A program made the translations under genes and the position numbers. This document shows, piece by piece, positions 38,284 to 46,941 of a stretch of 64,000 nucleotides of DNA. Position 1 is the first letter of the stretch, and the number at the start of each line of letters is the position of its first letter. The stretch comes from Mycobacteroides immunogenum. GTDB taxonomy: Bacteria > Actinomycetota > Actinomycetes > Mycobacteriales > Mycobacteriaceae. Below the pieces are notes generated by a model that was given only the letters and a program-made list of their open reading frames with translations, made no database searches and was not told the DNA's origin. The stretch spans positions 434,001 through 498,000 of the forward strand of contig NZ_CP011530.1 in NCBI RefSeq assembly GCF_001605725.1. The letters run 5' to 3'.

Positions 38284-38583
38284 ATGAACGACACCATGAA
38301 GGCCAACAGTGCTGAGATGGCACGGCTGGCAAGCCGCGTGGCAGGCCGTGCCAAGGACGCGTTTCCCGAGGTCGACTTCGAGGCGGCAGCCAACGCGGTG
38401 GCCGGCACCGAGTTCGCCGAGGTGCTGCGGGCGGTCAGTGCTGCGCTCAAGCGCGCCGGCGGCGGCGCGTCTCAACGCATCGAGAGCATCTCGAACTTTG
38501 TGCAGAGCAGCTCGGGTTCGTTGACGGGTCAGGACGCCGTCAACGGCAAGCGGGTAGCCCGGGCCGGGGAGGTCCGGCTGTGA
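38284..38583 (+). CDS. Small helical WXG100-partner-like protein
   Basis: A 99-residue, mostly helical, signal-less protein: MNDTMKANSAEMARLASRVA, then RAKDAFPEVDFEAAANAVAG and a helix AEVLRAVSAALKRAGG. GGGGAGGT lies just upstream of ATG 38284. There is no WXG turn, but size, helicity and direct coupling (GTGA overlap) to a WXG100-fusion gene suggest the heterodimer partner or chaperone of a type VII secretion substrate, in the way EspC-like or ESX partner proteins behave. No named family is recognised. Confidence 0.65.
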   Translation: MNDTMKANSAEMARLASRVAGRAKDAFPEVDFEAAANAVAGTEFAEVLRAVSAALKRAGGGASQRIESISNFVQSSSGSLTGQDAVNGKRVARAGEVRL

Positions 38584-39746
38584 GACCGACAATTTCGCAG
38601 CTGCGCGGATGGGATGTCGCGAACTTGGACGCGGCCGCCAAAGCCATCGAGGACGCCAGTAAGAATCTTGACCTGTCCATCGACGGAGTCGTCCGAGATC
38701 TGGATTCGGCCGAGTCGTTCTGGAAGGGCAAGGCCTTCCAATCCGCCTACGACCAGGCGTCGAACGAACAGTCCTCGACGAACCGGCTCTCGTTCGCGAT
38801 CAGCAATGTCGCCGACGCTGTCCGTGGCGGGCATTCAGCGCTCACCGCGGCCCGCGACAAGGTGATGTCGCTGGTGGATGAGGCCAACTCCAAGGGTCTG
38901 CACGTGGCCGACGACGGCACCGTCACCGCGCCCGAAGGCAACAGGGATCTGCAGGCCGAGGCTCGGCGGCTTACCGACGAGATTCGGCAGGCCCTGAAGT
39001 CGCTGGAGGAATCAGATCGCGCCTCATCGAACGATCTGCGCAAGGCCTCGGCGGGAGTCGACGCGGAACACAATTCGGCCAGCACCCAGCCCGCGGCGTT
39101 CATGCCCGCTAGCAGCGGGGGTGCGGCGGGTGCGTCCATGAGCGCAGGCAGCGGCGGATTCGGTGGCGGCAGCGGCGGAGGCGGCTTCGGTGGCGGCAGT
39201 GGGGGCGGCCACGGTGGTGGTGGTTTCGGCGGCGGTCACGGCGGCGGCGGTCACAGTGCGCCCGACGGTAGCTACTCCAACACGGGTGCCCCGTCGCTAC
39301 GTCCCTCGGGCCCATCGGTGTTCATGAATCTCGACGCCGGGCAGATGGAAGTCGCGCGCAAGATCATCGAAGAAGGTCTGCGTCGCGGACTCTCGCCGGA
39401 GGCCATTCAGATCGCGCTGGCCACCGCGCTCACCGAGTCGGGTCTGCGTAGTCTCGCGAACTCTTCCGTGCCCGATTCGATGATGCTCGCCAATGACGGT
39501 GTGGGACATGACCATGACTCGGTGGGCCCGTTCCAGCAGCGTCAAAGCTGGGGAGCCACAGCCGATTTGATGGATCCGTCGCGGTCCGCCGGTAAGTTCT
39601 ACGACCAGTTGGTCAAGGTCTCCGGCTGGCAGGACATGAGTGTTGCGCAAGCCGCGCAGGCGGTTCAGCGCTCGGCCTTCCCCGACGCCTACGCCAAGTA
39701 TGAGGCGCAGGCCTCACAGATCTTCCATCAGGTCACCGGCCGATAG
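38580..39746 (+). CDS. WXG100-type protein fused to a transglycosylase/lysozyme-like domain
   Basis: A 388-residue signal-less protein in three parts. Residues 1-110 form a helical hairpin with the WXG-like turn ESFWKGKAFQSAY. Residues 180-235 are a Gly/Ser/His-rich linker. The C-terminal 140 residues resemble a lysozyme-like peptidoglycan hydrolase domain: ALATALTESGLRSLAN with the catalytic-type Glu, SVGPFQQRQSWG and VQRSAFPDAYAKYEAQA. The layout fits a type VII secretion effector with cell-wall activity. GTG 38580 overlaps the partner gene. No ESX machinery genes are in the window, so it would need one elsewhere. Confidence 0.78.
   Translation: MRPTISQLRGWDVANLDAAAKAIEDASKNLDLSIDGVVRDLDSAESFWKGKAFQSAYDQASNEQSSTNRLSFAISNVADAVRGGHSALTAARDKVMSLVDEANSKGLHVADDGTVTAPEGNRDLQAEARRLTDEIRQALKSLEESDRASSNDLRKASAGVDAEHNSASTQPAAFMPASSGGAAGASMSAGSGGFGGGSGGGGFGGGSGGGHGGGGFGGGHGGGGHSAPDGSYSNTGAPSLRPSGPSVFMNLDAGQMEVARKIIEEGLRRGLSPEAIQIALATALTESGLRSLANSSVPDSMMLANDGVGHDHDSVGPFQQRQSWGATADLMDPSRSAGKFYDQLVKVSGWQDMSVAQAAQAVQRSAFPDAYAKYEAQASQIFHQVTGR
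39139..39256 (+). repeat. Gly/Ser/His-rich low-complexity linker repeats
   Basis: Imperfect GGTGGCGGC-type repeats encode GSGGGGFGGGSGGG followed by HGGGGFGGGHGGGGH within the WXG100-fusion gene. It is a coding low-complexity tract separating the secretion domain from the hydrolase-like domain, a probable hot spot for length change. Confidence 0.7.
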
Positions 39747-39784
39747 CTGGTTTTCGGTTCTCCTGACTGTGGTGCAATGTGGGC

Positions 39785-40396
39785 ATGCCCACGCCGCGAC
39801 GCACTCAGGAAGAGCGATCGGCGGCGATGCGGGCCCGGTTACTCGAGGCGACCATCGATTGCCTTGTCGAGTTCGGGTACTCGGGCACCACCACCTCGCG
39901 CATCGCGAGTCGTGCCGGTGTCACCCGCGGTGCGTTGATCCATCACTTCCAGTCCAAATCGGAATTGATGGCCGAATCGGTGCGCCACCTTGCGTTTAAG
40001 CGCACCCAGGCGGTACTCGAAGAGCTGATGGCCATGGATCAGTCCGCGGATCCGATCGAGCGCTATCTCGATGTGTTGTGGCGTATCCACCAGGGGCCGT
40101 TGTTCATCGCGGTGGTGGAACTGCTGATCGCGGCGCGGACCGAACCGGATCTGCGTGTACATCTGGATCAGTTCGAGAAGATGGTGCTGCACAATCTGTC
40201 GGCCCTCAACGTGCTGGGTGACGATGAGGCGGGCTCGCCCAGAGAGCGACGCGACCTTGGGTTGCTGGCCATGGACATCATTCGCGGGTTGCTCGTCAGC
40301 AGCTTGACCGCGTCTCAGGAAACTCGTGATCGTCGCTGGTTGCGGGCCAAGCAGATGCTGGAGCTGCGGCTTCGCGCACCGTTGCCCGACGCCTAG
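39785..40396 (+). CDS. TetR/AcrR-family transcriptional regulator
   Basis: A 203-residue regulator. The DNA-binding part reads RLLEATIDCLVEFGYSGTTT, SRIASRAGVTRGALIHHFQS then KSELMAE; the rest is helical. ATG 39785 is chosen over GTG 39779, which adds two residues. Between it and the thiolase operon lie two perfect palindromes (40499-40516 and 40536-40550), so it probably represses that operon in response to an acyl-CoA-like ligand; this is inference from position. Confidence 0.87.
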   Translation: MPTPRRTQEERSAAMRARLLEATIDCLVEFGYSGTTTSRIASRAGVTRGALIHHFQSKSELMAESVRHLAFKRTQAVLEELMAMDQSADPIERYLDVLWRIHQGPLFIAVVELLIAARTEPDLRVHLDQFEKMVLHNLSALNVLGDDEAGSPRERRDLGLLAMDIIRGLLVSSLTASQETRDRRWLRAKQMLELRLRAPLPDA

Positions 40397-40498
40397 AAAC
40401 AAACCGCACTGTAGGTAAATTCGGCGCGCTGTTCTGGGCGCGTTTGACGGGTGTTCACCGAGTACATCGTTTCAGTGGTCGTACTTTCCCGAAGCCAG

Positions 40499-40516
40499 GC
40501 GATACGTTTGTATCGC
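40499..40516. promoter_or_regulatory. Palindrome 1 upstream of the thiolase operon
   Basis: GCGATAC-GTTT-GTATCGC: perfect seven-base arms around four bases. It lies 76-93 bases before the thiolase start and 103 after the TetR stop. Candidate TetR operator. Confidence 0.6.
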
Positions 40517-40535
40517 ACTCTTACATTCAGAATGG

Positions 40536-40550
40536 AACGTATGTTACGTT
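40536..40550. promoter_or_regulatory. Palindrome 2 upstream of the thiolase operon
   Basis: AACGTA-TGT-TACGTT: perfect six-base arms around three bases, 42-56 bases before the thiolase ATG. Its sequence differs from palindrome 1, so two different regulators, or one with a loose consensus, may act. Confidence 0.55.
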
Positions 40551-40591
40551 GGCGGAGCCCCCATCGAAGTGCGCAAAAGGAGCTTGGAACG

Positions 40592-41797
40592 ATGCCCTCT
40601 AAGGCCCCCGAAAAGGTATTTGTCATCGGCGTCGGGATGACGAAATTCGAGAAACCCGGACGACGTGAAGGCTGGGACTATCCGGCCATGGCCAAGGAGT
40701 CGGGCACCAAAGCGCTGACCGATGCCGGCATCGATTACGACAAGGTCGAAGCCGCGTATGTCGGGTACTGCGCGGGCGAGTCCACCTCCGGTCAGCGGGC
40801 TGTGTACGAACTCGGGATGACCGGCATCCCGGTCACCAACGTCAACAACAACTGCTCGACGGGCTCGACGGCCTTGTTCAACGCGGCACAGGCCATTCGT
40901 GGCGGACTTGCCGATGTCACGCTGGCCCTCGGATTCGAGAAGATGCAGCCCGGGTCGCTGGGCGCCACTTTCACCGACCGTGAACAGCCGATGCAACGGC
41001 ATATCGAAGCACTCGCCGGGCTGTTTGATTTCGCTTTCCCGCCCGCGCCCTGGATGTTTGGCGCTGCCGGGCGTGAGCACATGCAGAAGTACGGAACCAC
41101 CGCCGAGCATTTCGCGAAGATCGGCCACAAGAACCACAAGCATTCGGTGAACAACCCCTATGCGCAGTTCCAAGAGGAGTACACCCTGCAGGACATCTTG
41201 GACGCCAAGGAAATCTACGCCCCGCTGACCAAGCTGCAATGCTCGCCGACCTCCGATGGTTCGGGCGCGGCCATCTTGGCCTCGGAGCGGTTCGTCGAGG
41301 AGAACGGCCTGGGCGACCGCGCGGTGGAGATCGTGGGCCAGGCCATGACCACCGATATCCCGGGAACCCTGGAATCCGGATCGGCCATCACGCTGGTCGG
41401 GTTCGACATGGCCAAGCTCGCGGCGCAGAAAGTCTATGAGCAGGCCCAGATTTCGGCCGATGATGTCGATGTCATCGAGTTACACGACTGCTTCTCCGCG
41501 AACGAACTGATCACCTATGAGGCGCTCGGACTGTGCGCTGAGGGTGAAGGCGGCAAGTTGGTGGATAACGGCGACACCACCTACGGCGGTCGTTGGGTGG
41601 TCAACCCGTCCGGCGGTTTGATCTCCAAGGGGCACCCGCTGGGCGCCACTGGTTTGGCGCAGTGCGCCGAGCTCACCTGGCAGTTGCGCGGCGAAGCCGA
41701 CAAGCGTCAGGTCGACGGCGCGCGGGTGGCTCTGCAGCACAACCTTGGTCTCGGCGGCGCCTGCGTGGTCACCGCGTACAAGCCGGCCAACCGCTGA
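40592..41797 (+). CDS. Thiolase-family lipid-transfer protein / acetyl-CoA acetyltransferase (SCPx-type)
   Basis: A 401-residue thiolase superfamily enzyme of the SCP-x/lipid-transfer type, which cleaves 3-ketoacyl-CoA, often with branched or sterol-derived chains. The nucleophile is the Cys in [23 protein letters not shown] and [13 protein letters not shown] hold the other active-site residues. ATG 40592 follows AAAAGGAG; the open frame upstream is promoter DNA. With the MaoC hydratase and SDR behind it, it gives the last step of a beta-oxidation-like set. Confidence 0.9.
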   Translation: MPSKAPEKVFVIGVGMTKFEKPGRREGWDYPAMAKESGTKALTDAGIDYDKVEAAYVGYCAGESTSGQRAVYELGMTGIPVTNVNNNCSTGSTALFNAAQAIRGGLADVTLALGFEKMQPGSLGATFTDREQPMQRHIEALAGLFDFAFPPAPWMFGAAGREHMQKYGTTAEHFAKIGHKNHKHSVNNPYAQFQEEYTLQDILDAKEIYAPLTKLQCSPTSDGSGAAILASERFVEENGLGDRAVEIVGQAMTTDIPGTLESGSAITLVGFDMAKLAAQKVYEQAQISADDVDVIELHDCFSANELITYEALGLCAEGEGGKLVDNGDTTYGGRWVVNPSGGLISKGHPLGATGLAQCAELTWQLRGEADKRQVDGARVALQHNLGLGGACVVTAYKPANR

Positions 41798-41813
41798 AAG
41801 GGGCTGGCAGATA

Positions 41814-42665
41814 ATGGCTGATACCAAGTACCCCTTCAACAATGACGGACTGGACCAGTGGGGTGCCGAGGAGACCATCGAGGTCGACAAGGACCGGCTG
41901 GTCGCCTACGCCGAGGCCACCAACGACCCGATCGAAGAGCACCGCAAGGGCGAGGTGGCCGCGCCGGTCTTCGCGATCGTGCCGATCTTCCAGTCGCTCG
42001 TCGGAACCACCATGAGTGTGGTGCCCTACCAGCTGATCCCGCGTGTGGTGCACGGCGAACAGTTCTTCAAGTTCCACCGGCCCATCAAGCCCGGTGACAC
42101 CCTGGTGGCGAAGTCGAAGATGATCGGCTACGAGGGCATGGAGAATGGCACCCGTGGCACGGTGTATGCCGAAACACGTGATGCCGCAGGTGATTTGGTC
42201 AACGAACAGTACGTGACCTTCTTCTTCCGCAAGTACGACGTGGGCGAGACCCGGGGCGAGCTCGGGCCGAACTTCGTGCTGGACGAGACGGTCAAGGCCA
42301 ACGCTCCCGCGGCGACCCTGACGCAGCACGTCGATGACGACCAGACGTTCCGCTACGGGCCCGCGGCGGGTGACCCCATGCCGATCCACTTGGACAACGA
42401 TGCCGCGGTGGCGGCCGGACTGCCCGGCATCATCGCGCATGGGTTGTGCACCATGGCATTTACCTCGTGGGCGGCCCTGACCGAGCTGGCCGACTCGCGC
42501 ACCGAGCGTCTCAAGGAGCTGGCGGTCAGGTTCGCCAAGCCGGTGCTGCCCGGACAGGACATCACCACCAATTTCTGGGGCAACGGTGCCGCCGGCGCCT
42601 TCTCCTACGAGACCAATGTCGGTGAGGACCTCGTCATCAAAAACGGCCACGCCGTAATCGCTTAA
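41814..42665 (+). CDS. MaoC-type enoyl-CoA hydratase 2, double hotdog
   Basis: A 283-residue protein with two hotdog folds, as in eukaryotic-type hydratase 2. The catalytic Asp/His motif is GDPMPIHLDNDAAVAAGLPG followed by IIAHGL in the C-terminal hotdog; the N-terminal half (VDKDRLVAYAEATNDP) is the substrate-binding hotdog. It hydrates trans-2-enoyl-CoA to the R-3-hydroxy form. Sixteen bases after the thiolase gene; AAAGGGG upstream of ATG 41814. Confidence 0.9.
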   Translation: MADTKYPFNNDGLDQWGAEETIEVDKDRLVAYAEATNDPIEEHRKGEVAAPVFAIVPIFQSLVGTTMSVVPYQLIPRVVHGEQFFKFHRPIKPGDTLVAKSKMIGYEGMENGTRGTVYAETRDAAGDLVNEQYVTFFFRKYDVGETRGELGPNFVLDETVKANAPAATLTQHVDDDQTFRYGPAAGDPMPIHLDNDAAVAAGLPGIIAHGLCTMAFTSWAALTELADSRTERLKELAVRFAKPVLPGQDITTNFWGNGAAGAFSYETNVGEDLVIKNGHAVIA

Positions 42666-42694
42666 GTCATCGCATCAAGAGAGGGAAAGACATC

Positions 42695-43573
42695 ATGGGA
42701 CAACTTGACGGACGGGTCGCGGTCATCACCGGTGCCGGACGTGGCATCGGTCGTGAGCATGCGCTGCTCTTCGCCAGGGAAGGTGCGTCGGTGGTCGTCA
42801 ACGACCTCGGCGGCGCCAACGACGGATCGGGCTCTGACGCCGGGCCCGCGCAGGAAGTGGTCGACGAGATCACTGCTCTGGGCGGAAAAGCCGTTGCGAA
42901 CACGGACAACATCTCGACCTGGGCCGGCGCCTCGAATCTGGTGAATCAGGCCGTCGAGACCTTCGGTCAGCTGGATGCCGTTGTGAACAACGCGGGCATC
43001 CTTCGCGACGGCTTCATCGCCGGTCTCGAAGAGGACCAGTGGGATGCGGTCATTCAGGTGCACCTCAAGGGGCACTTTGCGGTGCTTCGGCACGCCGCCG
43101 AATATTGGAAGGCCCAGGCCAAGGCCGGAGCCGATATCAAGGCCACCGTGGTGAACACGGCGTCGGATTCCGGTGTGACACTGCCTAACCCGGGCCAGGG
43201 TAACTACGGTGCAGCCAAGGCCGGTATCGCGGCGCTGTCCTGTGTCGCGGCCGCCGAACTGGAGCGGTACGGGGTCAAGGTGAACGCGATCGCGCCGGTC
43301 GCGCGTACCCGGCTGACCCTGGCCACCCCCGGCATGGGCGCGATCTTCGCGGCGCCCGTCGAAGAGGGACAATTCGATATGTTCAGCCCCGCCAACATCT
43401 CTCCGCTGGTGGCGTACCTGAGCACCGAGAAGAATCCGTGGACCGGTCAGGTGTTCAAGGTCACCGGTGGCTCCATTCAGCGGCTCAAGGGCTGGTCGGT
43501 CACCGACACTGCCGAGACCGACGGGCCGTGGAGCATCGACCTGGTACGTGAGAGCGTCGAGCCCTGGAAGTAG
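42695..43573 (+). CDS. Short-chain dehydrogenase, MFE2/HSD17B4-type (3R)-hydroxyacyl-CoA dehydrogenase
   Basis: A 292-residue SDR with ITGAGRGIGREHAL, the NDLGG segment and large insert typical of the dehydrogenase domain of peroxisomal multifunctional enzyme 2, NNAGILRD, Tyr/Lys in NYGAAKAG. It should oxidise the R-3-hydroxyacyl-CoA made by the MaoC hydratase. Together the three genes mimic MFE2 plus thiolase. GAGAGGG precedes ATG 42695 by several bases. Confidence 0.9.
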   Translation: MGQLDGRVAVITGAGRGIGREHALLFAREGASVVVNDLGGANDGSGSDAGPAQEVVDEITALGGKAVANTDNISTWAGASNLVNQAVETFGQLDAVVNNAGILRDGFIAGLEEDQWDAVIQVHLKGHFAVLRHAAEYWKAQAKAGADIKATVVNTASDSGVTLPNPGQGNYGAAKAGIAALSCVAAAELERYGVKVNAIAPVARTRLTLATPGMGAIFAAPVEEGQFDMFSPANISPLVAYLSTEKNPWTGQVFKVTGGSIQRLKGWSVTDTAETDGPWSIDLVRESVEPWK

Positions 43574-43590
43574 CCAACCGCTAGTTTCCG

Positions 43591-43648
43591 CGAACAGACG
43601 CTTGCCGCACGAAAAGGCCGGAAGGCACGCGCGGTAAGCGTCTGTTCG
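43591..43648. repeat. Long inverted repeat between the SDR and glpF genes
   Basis: Arms of 18 bases (43591-43608, CGAACAGACGCTTGCCGC; and 43631-43648) pair at 17 of 18 positions around a 22-base centre. Being 17 bases after the SDR stop it can act as a transcription terminator. The arm core CGAACAGACGCTT also looks like a short motif common in mycobacterial intergenic DNA, so it may be a dispersed repeat; counting copies in the genome would decide. Confidence 0.65.
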
Positions 43649-43694
43649 GCGTTTCGGGGTGTGCCCAGCGCGGCCCGCACCTAGATTCGTTGAT

Positions 43695-44507
43695 ATGCGG
43701 AACATGGGCCAGCTCGCCGCGGAGTTCGTCGGCACGCTGATCCTGATCCTGTTCGGGGTGGGCGTCGTCGCGCAGGTGGTCACCGCGGGTGATGAGGACT
43801 ACGGCAATCACAACTCCATCACCTGGGCCTGGGGGATGGGCGTCACTTTCGGCATCTTCGCCGCCGGGCGGATATCCGGCGCGCACCTCAATCCCGCCGT
43901 CACGGTGGCCCTGGCGACCTTCCGCGGATTCCCCTGGAAACAGGTGGCTCCCTTCATCCTCGCGCAGACCGCCGGAGCCTTCGTGGCGGCGCTGTTGGTC
44001 CGGTGGAACTACGGAACGGTCTTGTCGGCCGTTGATCCCAAGCACACCATTGCGACGCAAGGGGTCTTCTCGACACTGCCGGGTAACGGTGCGCTCGACG
44101 TCAGCCTGTGGGGTGGGCTGCGCGATCAGATCATCGGCACCGCCATTCTGCTGTTTCTCATCTTCGCCATCACAGATCGGCGAAATGTCCGCATGCCCGA
44201 AAGCCTCACACCGTTCGCGATCGGTGCGGTGGTCGTGGCTCTCGGCATGTCCTGGGGGTCCATCGCCGGGTATGCGATCAACCCGGCCCGTGACTTCGGC
44301 CCCCGGCTCGCGTCCTATCTCACCGGTTTCGATACGGCCTTCCTGGACCAGCACGGCGCACAGTACTGGTGGGTGCCAATCATCGGGCCGCTCATAGGTG
44401 GCTTGTTGGGCGCCGCGCTGTACCGGTACCTGGTGGAACCGTTCTTACCCGCAGAAGATCTTGTAACCCAATCACCGTCGTATCCCGAGGAGTTCGCCAA
44501 TGGCTGA
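43695..44507 (+). CDS. glpF: Glycerol uptake facilitator (aquaglyceroporin)
   Basis: A 270-residue MIP channel with six membrane helices and two NPA boxes: [10 protein letters not shown] and [11 protein letters not shown]. The Asp after the second NPAR is the hallmark of glycerol-conducting members. A TAGATT -10-like hexamer ends seven bases before ATG 43695, so the mRNA may be leaderless. The stop overlaps glpK by eight bases. The pair imports and traps glycerol. Confidence 0.93.
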   Translation: MRNMGQLAAEFVGTLILILFGVGVVAQVVTAGDEDYGNHNSITWAWGMGVTFGIFAAGRISGAHLNPAVTVALATFRGFPWKQVAPFILAQTAGAFVAALLVRWNYGTVLSAVDPKHTIATQGVFSTLPGNGALDVSLWGGLRDQIIGTAILLFLIFAITDRRNVRMPESLTPFAIGAVVVALGMSWGSIAGYAINPARDFGPRLASYLTGFDTAFLDQHGAQYWWVPIIGPLIGGLLGAALYRYLVEPFLPAEDLVTQSPSYPEEFANG

Positions 44508-46017
44508 TTTCGTGGCATCGATCGACCAGGGCACCACCAGCACGCGTGCCATGATCTTCAACCACCGGGGCGAGGAGGTGGGTCGCCATCAACTGGAACA
44601 TCAGCAGCTACTGCCACGGGCCGGCTGGGTGGAACACAACCCCGTGGAAATCTGGGAACGCACCTGGTCAGTGCTCGCCACGTCGCTGAATGTGACCGGA
44701 CTGTCGGCCAGTGACCTGGCCGCCGTGGGGGTGACCAATCAGCGTGAGACCACGCTGGTGTGGAACCGCCACACCGGCAGGCCGTACTGCAATGCCATCG
44801 TGTGGCAGGACACCCGCACCGACAAGATCGCGTCGGCACTGGACCGGGACGGGCGCGGCGACATCATTCGGCATAAGGCTGGATTGCCTCCTGCCACTTA
44901 CTTTTCCGGCGGAAAGCTGCAATGGATTCTGGAGAACATCGACGGGGTGCGGCGCGACGCGGAGAACGGTGACGCGCTCTTCGGCACCCCCGACAGCTGG
45001 GTCATCTGGAATCTCACCGGCGGCATCCGCGGCGGCGTGCACGTCACCGACGTCACCAACGCCAGCCGCACCATGCTCATGAATCTGGAGACCCTGGACT
45101 GGGATGACGAACTACTGTCATTCTTTTCCATTCCGCGTCAAATGCTTCCGCCGATCAAGGCGTCGTCACCGGTTGAGCCCTTCGGATTCACCACGCAGCT
45201 GGGGCCGCTCGGAGGCGAGGTGCCCATCGCCGGCGACCTCGGCGATCAGCAGGCCGCGATGGTGGGCCAGGTGTGCTTGAGCCCCGGGGAGGCCAAGAAC
45301 ACCTACGGCACCGGAAACTTCTTGCTACTCAACACCGGTGAAGAACTGGTGCATTCGCGCAACGGGCTGTTGACCACCGTCTGCTATCAGTTCGGGGACA
45401 ACAAGCCGGTCTATGCGCTGGAGGGATCCATCGCGGTGACCGGTTCGGCGGTGCAGTGGCTACGCGACCAACTGGGCATCATCAGCGGTGCCGCACAAAG
45501 CGAGGATTTGGCCCGTCAGGTCGAGGACAACGGCGGAGTCTATTTTGTGCCTGCCTTTTCGGGTCTTTTTGCGCCGTACTGGCGCTCGGACGCGCGAGGC
45601 GCGATCGTGGGGCTTTCTCGTTTCAACACCAACGCGCATCTGGCGCGGGCGACGCTGGAGGCGATCTGCTACCAGAGCCGCGAAGTGGTCGAGGCCATGG
45701 AGGCGGACTCGGGTGTGCACATGGAGGTGCTCAAGGTCGATGGTGGAATCACCGCCAATCGGCTCTGTATGCAGATCCAGGCGGACACCCTGGGCGTGGA
45801 TGTCGTCAAACCCGTTGTCGCCGAGACGACCGCGCTGGGCGCGGCGTACGCGGCCGGACTGGCCGTGGGCTTTTGGAAGGACGCCGACGACCTGCGGAGG
45901 AACTGGCAGGAAGACGAGCGCTGGAGTTCCTCGATTACGGACGAGAAGCGAGCCGAGGGCTTCGCGGGATGGAAGAAGGCCGTACAACGCACCCTCGACT
46001 GGGTGGACGTGCACTAG
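44500..46017 (+). CDS. glpK: Glycerol kinase
   Basis: Phosphorylates glycerol to sn-glycerol-3-phosphate. A 505-residue FGGY kinase: [12 protein letters not shown] phosphate loop at 7-18, [36 protein letters not shown], and the C-terminal [20 protein letters not shown] precedes ATG 44500. From memory, glpK also adjoins this cluster in M. tuberculosis. A ten-base-pair hairpin overlaps the stop codon. Confidence 0.96.
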   Translation: MADFVASIDQGTTSTRAMIFNHRGEEVGRHQLEHQQLLPRAGWVEHNPVEIWERTWSVLATSLNVTGLSASDLAAVGVTNQRETTLVWNRHTGRPYCNAIVWQDTRTDKIASALDRDGRGDIIRHKAGLPPATYFSGGKLQWILENIDGVRRDAENGDALFGTPDSWVIWNLTGGIRGGVHVTDVTNASRTMLMNLETLDWDDELLSFFSIPRQMLPPIKASSPVEPFGFTTQLGPLGGEVPIAGDLGDQQAAMVGQVCLSPGEAKNTYGTGNFLLLNTGEELVHSRNGLLTTVCYQFGDNKPVYALEGSIAVTGSAVQWLRDQLGIISGAAQSEDLARQVEDNGGVYFVPAFSGLFAPYWRSDARGAIVGLSRFNTNAHLARATLEAICYQSREVVEAMEADSGVHMEVLKVDGGITANRLCMQIQADTLGVDVVKPVVAETTALGAAYAAGLAVGFWKDADDLRRNWQEDERWSSSITDEKRAEGFAGWKKAVQRTLDWVDVH

Positions 46018-46044
46018 GCCCCCGCCTGTTGAGCCGGGGGCCTA
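46015..46044 (+). terminator. Hairpin overlapping the glpK stop
   Basis: TAGGCCCCCG (46015-46024), whose first bases are the glpK stop, pairs perfectly with CGGGGGCCTA (46035-46044) around a ten-base loop. No T run. Located between convergent glpK and padR-like genes, it may stop transcription from both sides. Confidence 0.75.
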
Positions 46045-46064
46045 GTGGTGGAACATGCGGGCGG

Positions 46065-46790
46065 TTAGTCGGTTTCGCCCAAGATGCCGTAGACCTGCTT
46101 GCGCGCAGAATTTACGATCTCGATGATTCGCTGCTGCTGCTCGGGTGAGGCGGCGTGCGCCGATTGCGCGACAGCGCCCATCAGCTGGCCAAGCGCCGAA
46201 CGAAGATCGAGCACCGACGGGTCTGCGTCTTCGTTGATCTTGTCCCAGGGCGGGGTGTCCAGCTTGTCCGCGGCTTCACGGCCCTCGGTCGTGAGCTCGA
46301 ACTGTTTGCGGCTGCCGCTGCCCTCGGTCTCGGCGATGAGTCCCTCATCGACGAGCAGTTGCAGTGTCGGGTAGACCGAGCCGGGGCTGGGCCGCCAGAT
46401 GTTGTTACTGCGTTCGGCGATCTCGCGGATCATCTCGTAGCCGTGCATTGAGCGTTCGGCGAGCAGCGCCAGGATGGCGGCCCGGACGTCGCCGCGCTGG
46501 CCACGTCCCCGTCCCCGGCCACGCGGTTGTTCACCGAAACCGAATCCGAAGCCCGGCCCGAAACCGCGGCCAAAACCGGGTCCGAATCCGCGATCCATGA
46601 AGGCGCCGGGGCCGCGACGGCCCGCCCACGCCTGCTCACGGAATTCGCCATGAGGATCGCACTCGTGCCGTCGGCCGCCGTGACGGCGGCCACGTAGGCC
46701 CGATCCGCGACCGGTGGGGTCAAAGCCGAATCCAAAACCAAATGGTGTGTCGGGCCGAAACTGTTCGGCCCTTTCTTCGTGGGAAGTCAT
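46065..46790 (-). CDS. PadR-family transcriptional regulator with Gly/Arg/Phe-rich N-terminus
   Basis: A 241-residue regulator. The PadR winged helix is at residues 100-185: MHGYEMIREIAERSNNIWRP, PSPGSVYPTLQLLVDEGLI and GSGSRKQFELTTEG. Before it lies an unusual 95-residue low-complexity region rich in Gly, Arg, Phe and His (FGFGFGFDP, GRRHGGRRHE, FGPGFGRGFGPGFGFGFG). ATG 46790 follows AGGAGAG; the open frame extends upstream through its promoter. A palindrome CGATATATCG at 46843-46852 is a likely autoregulatory site. The signal it senses is unknown. Confidence 0.87.
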   Translation of the reverse strand: MTSHEERAEQFRPDTPFGFGFGFDPTGRGSGLRGRRHGGRRHECDPHGEFREQAWAGRRGPGAFMDRGFGPGFGRGFGPGFGFGFGEQPRGRGRGRGQRGDVRAAILALLAERSMHGYEMIREIAERSNNIWRPSPGSVYPTLQLLVDEGLIAETEGSGSRKQFELTTEGREAADKLDTPPWDKINEDADPSVLDLRSALGQLMGAVAQSAHAASPEQQQRIIEIVNSARKQVYGILGETD

Positions 46791-46842
46791 GTGTCTCTCC
46801 TTGAGTAATGGGGAGAAGCTGTTCTCGCCTCTCGATAGATAA

Positions 46843-46852
46843 CGATATATCG
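46843..46852. promoter_or_regulatory. CGATATATCG palindrome, candidate PadR operator
   Basis: A perfect ten-base AT-centred palindrome 53-62 bases upstream of the PadR start and 90 bases before the divergent ParB-like gene. Flanking CTCGATAGATAA and ACCGATCG repeat the CGAT element. PadR regulators commonly bind such sites in their own promoters. Confidence 0.5.
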
Positions 46853-46941
46853 GAACCGATCGTGATGCAACGAAAACTTTTGCGGCGGGATTTGGCGGCG
46901 TTTCGGGGCTCCTCCCAGCTAGCCGCCGTAGGGTGACCGCC

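Noticed and set aside
39130..39260. Gly-rich repeats considered as a CRISPR-like or PE-PGRS element
   Set aside because: Repeats are coding, imperfect and lie in frame as a protein linker; there are no spacers and no PE domain.
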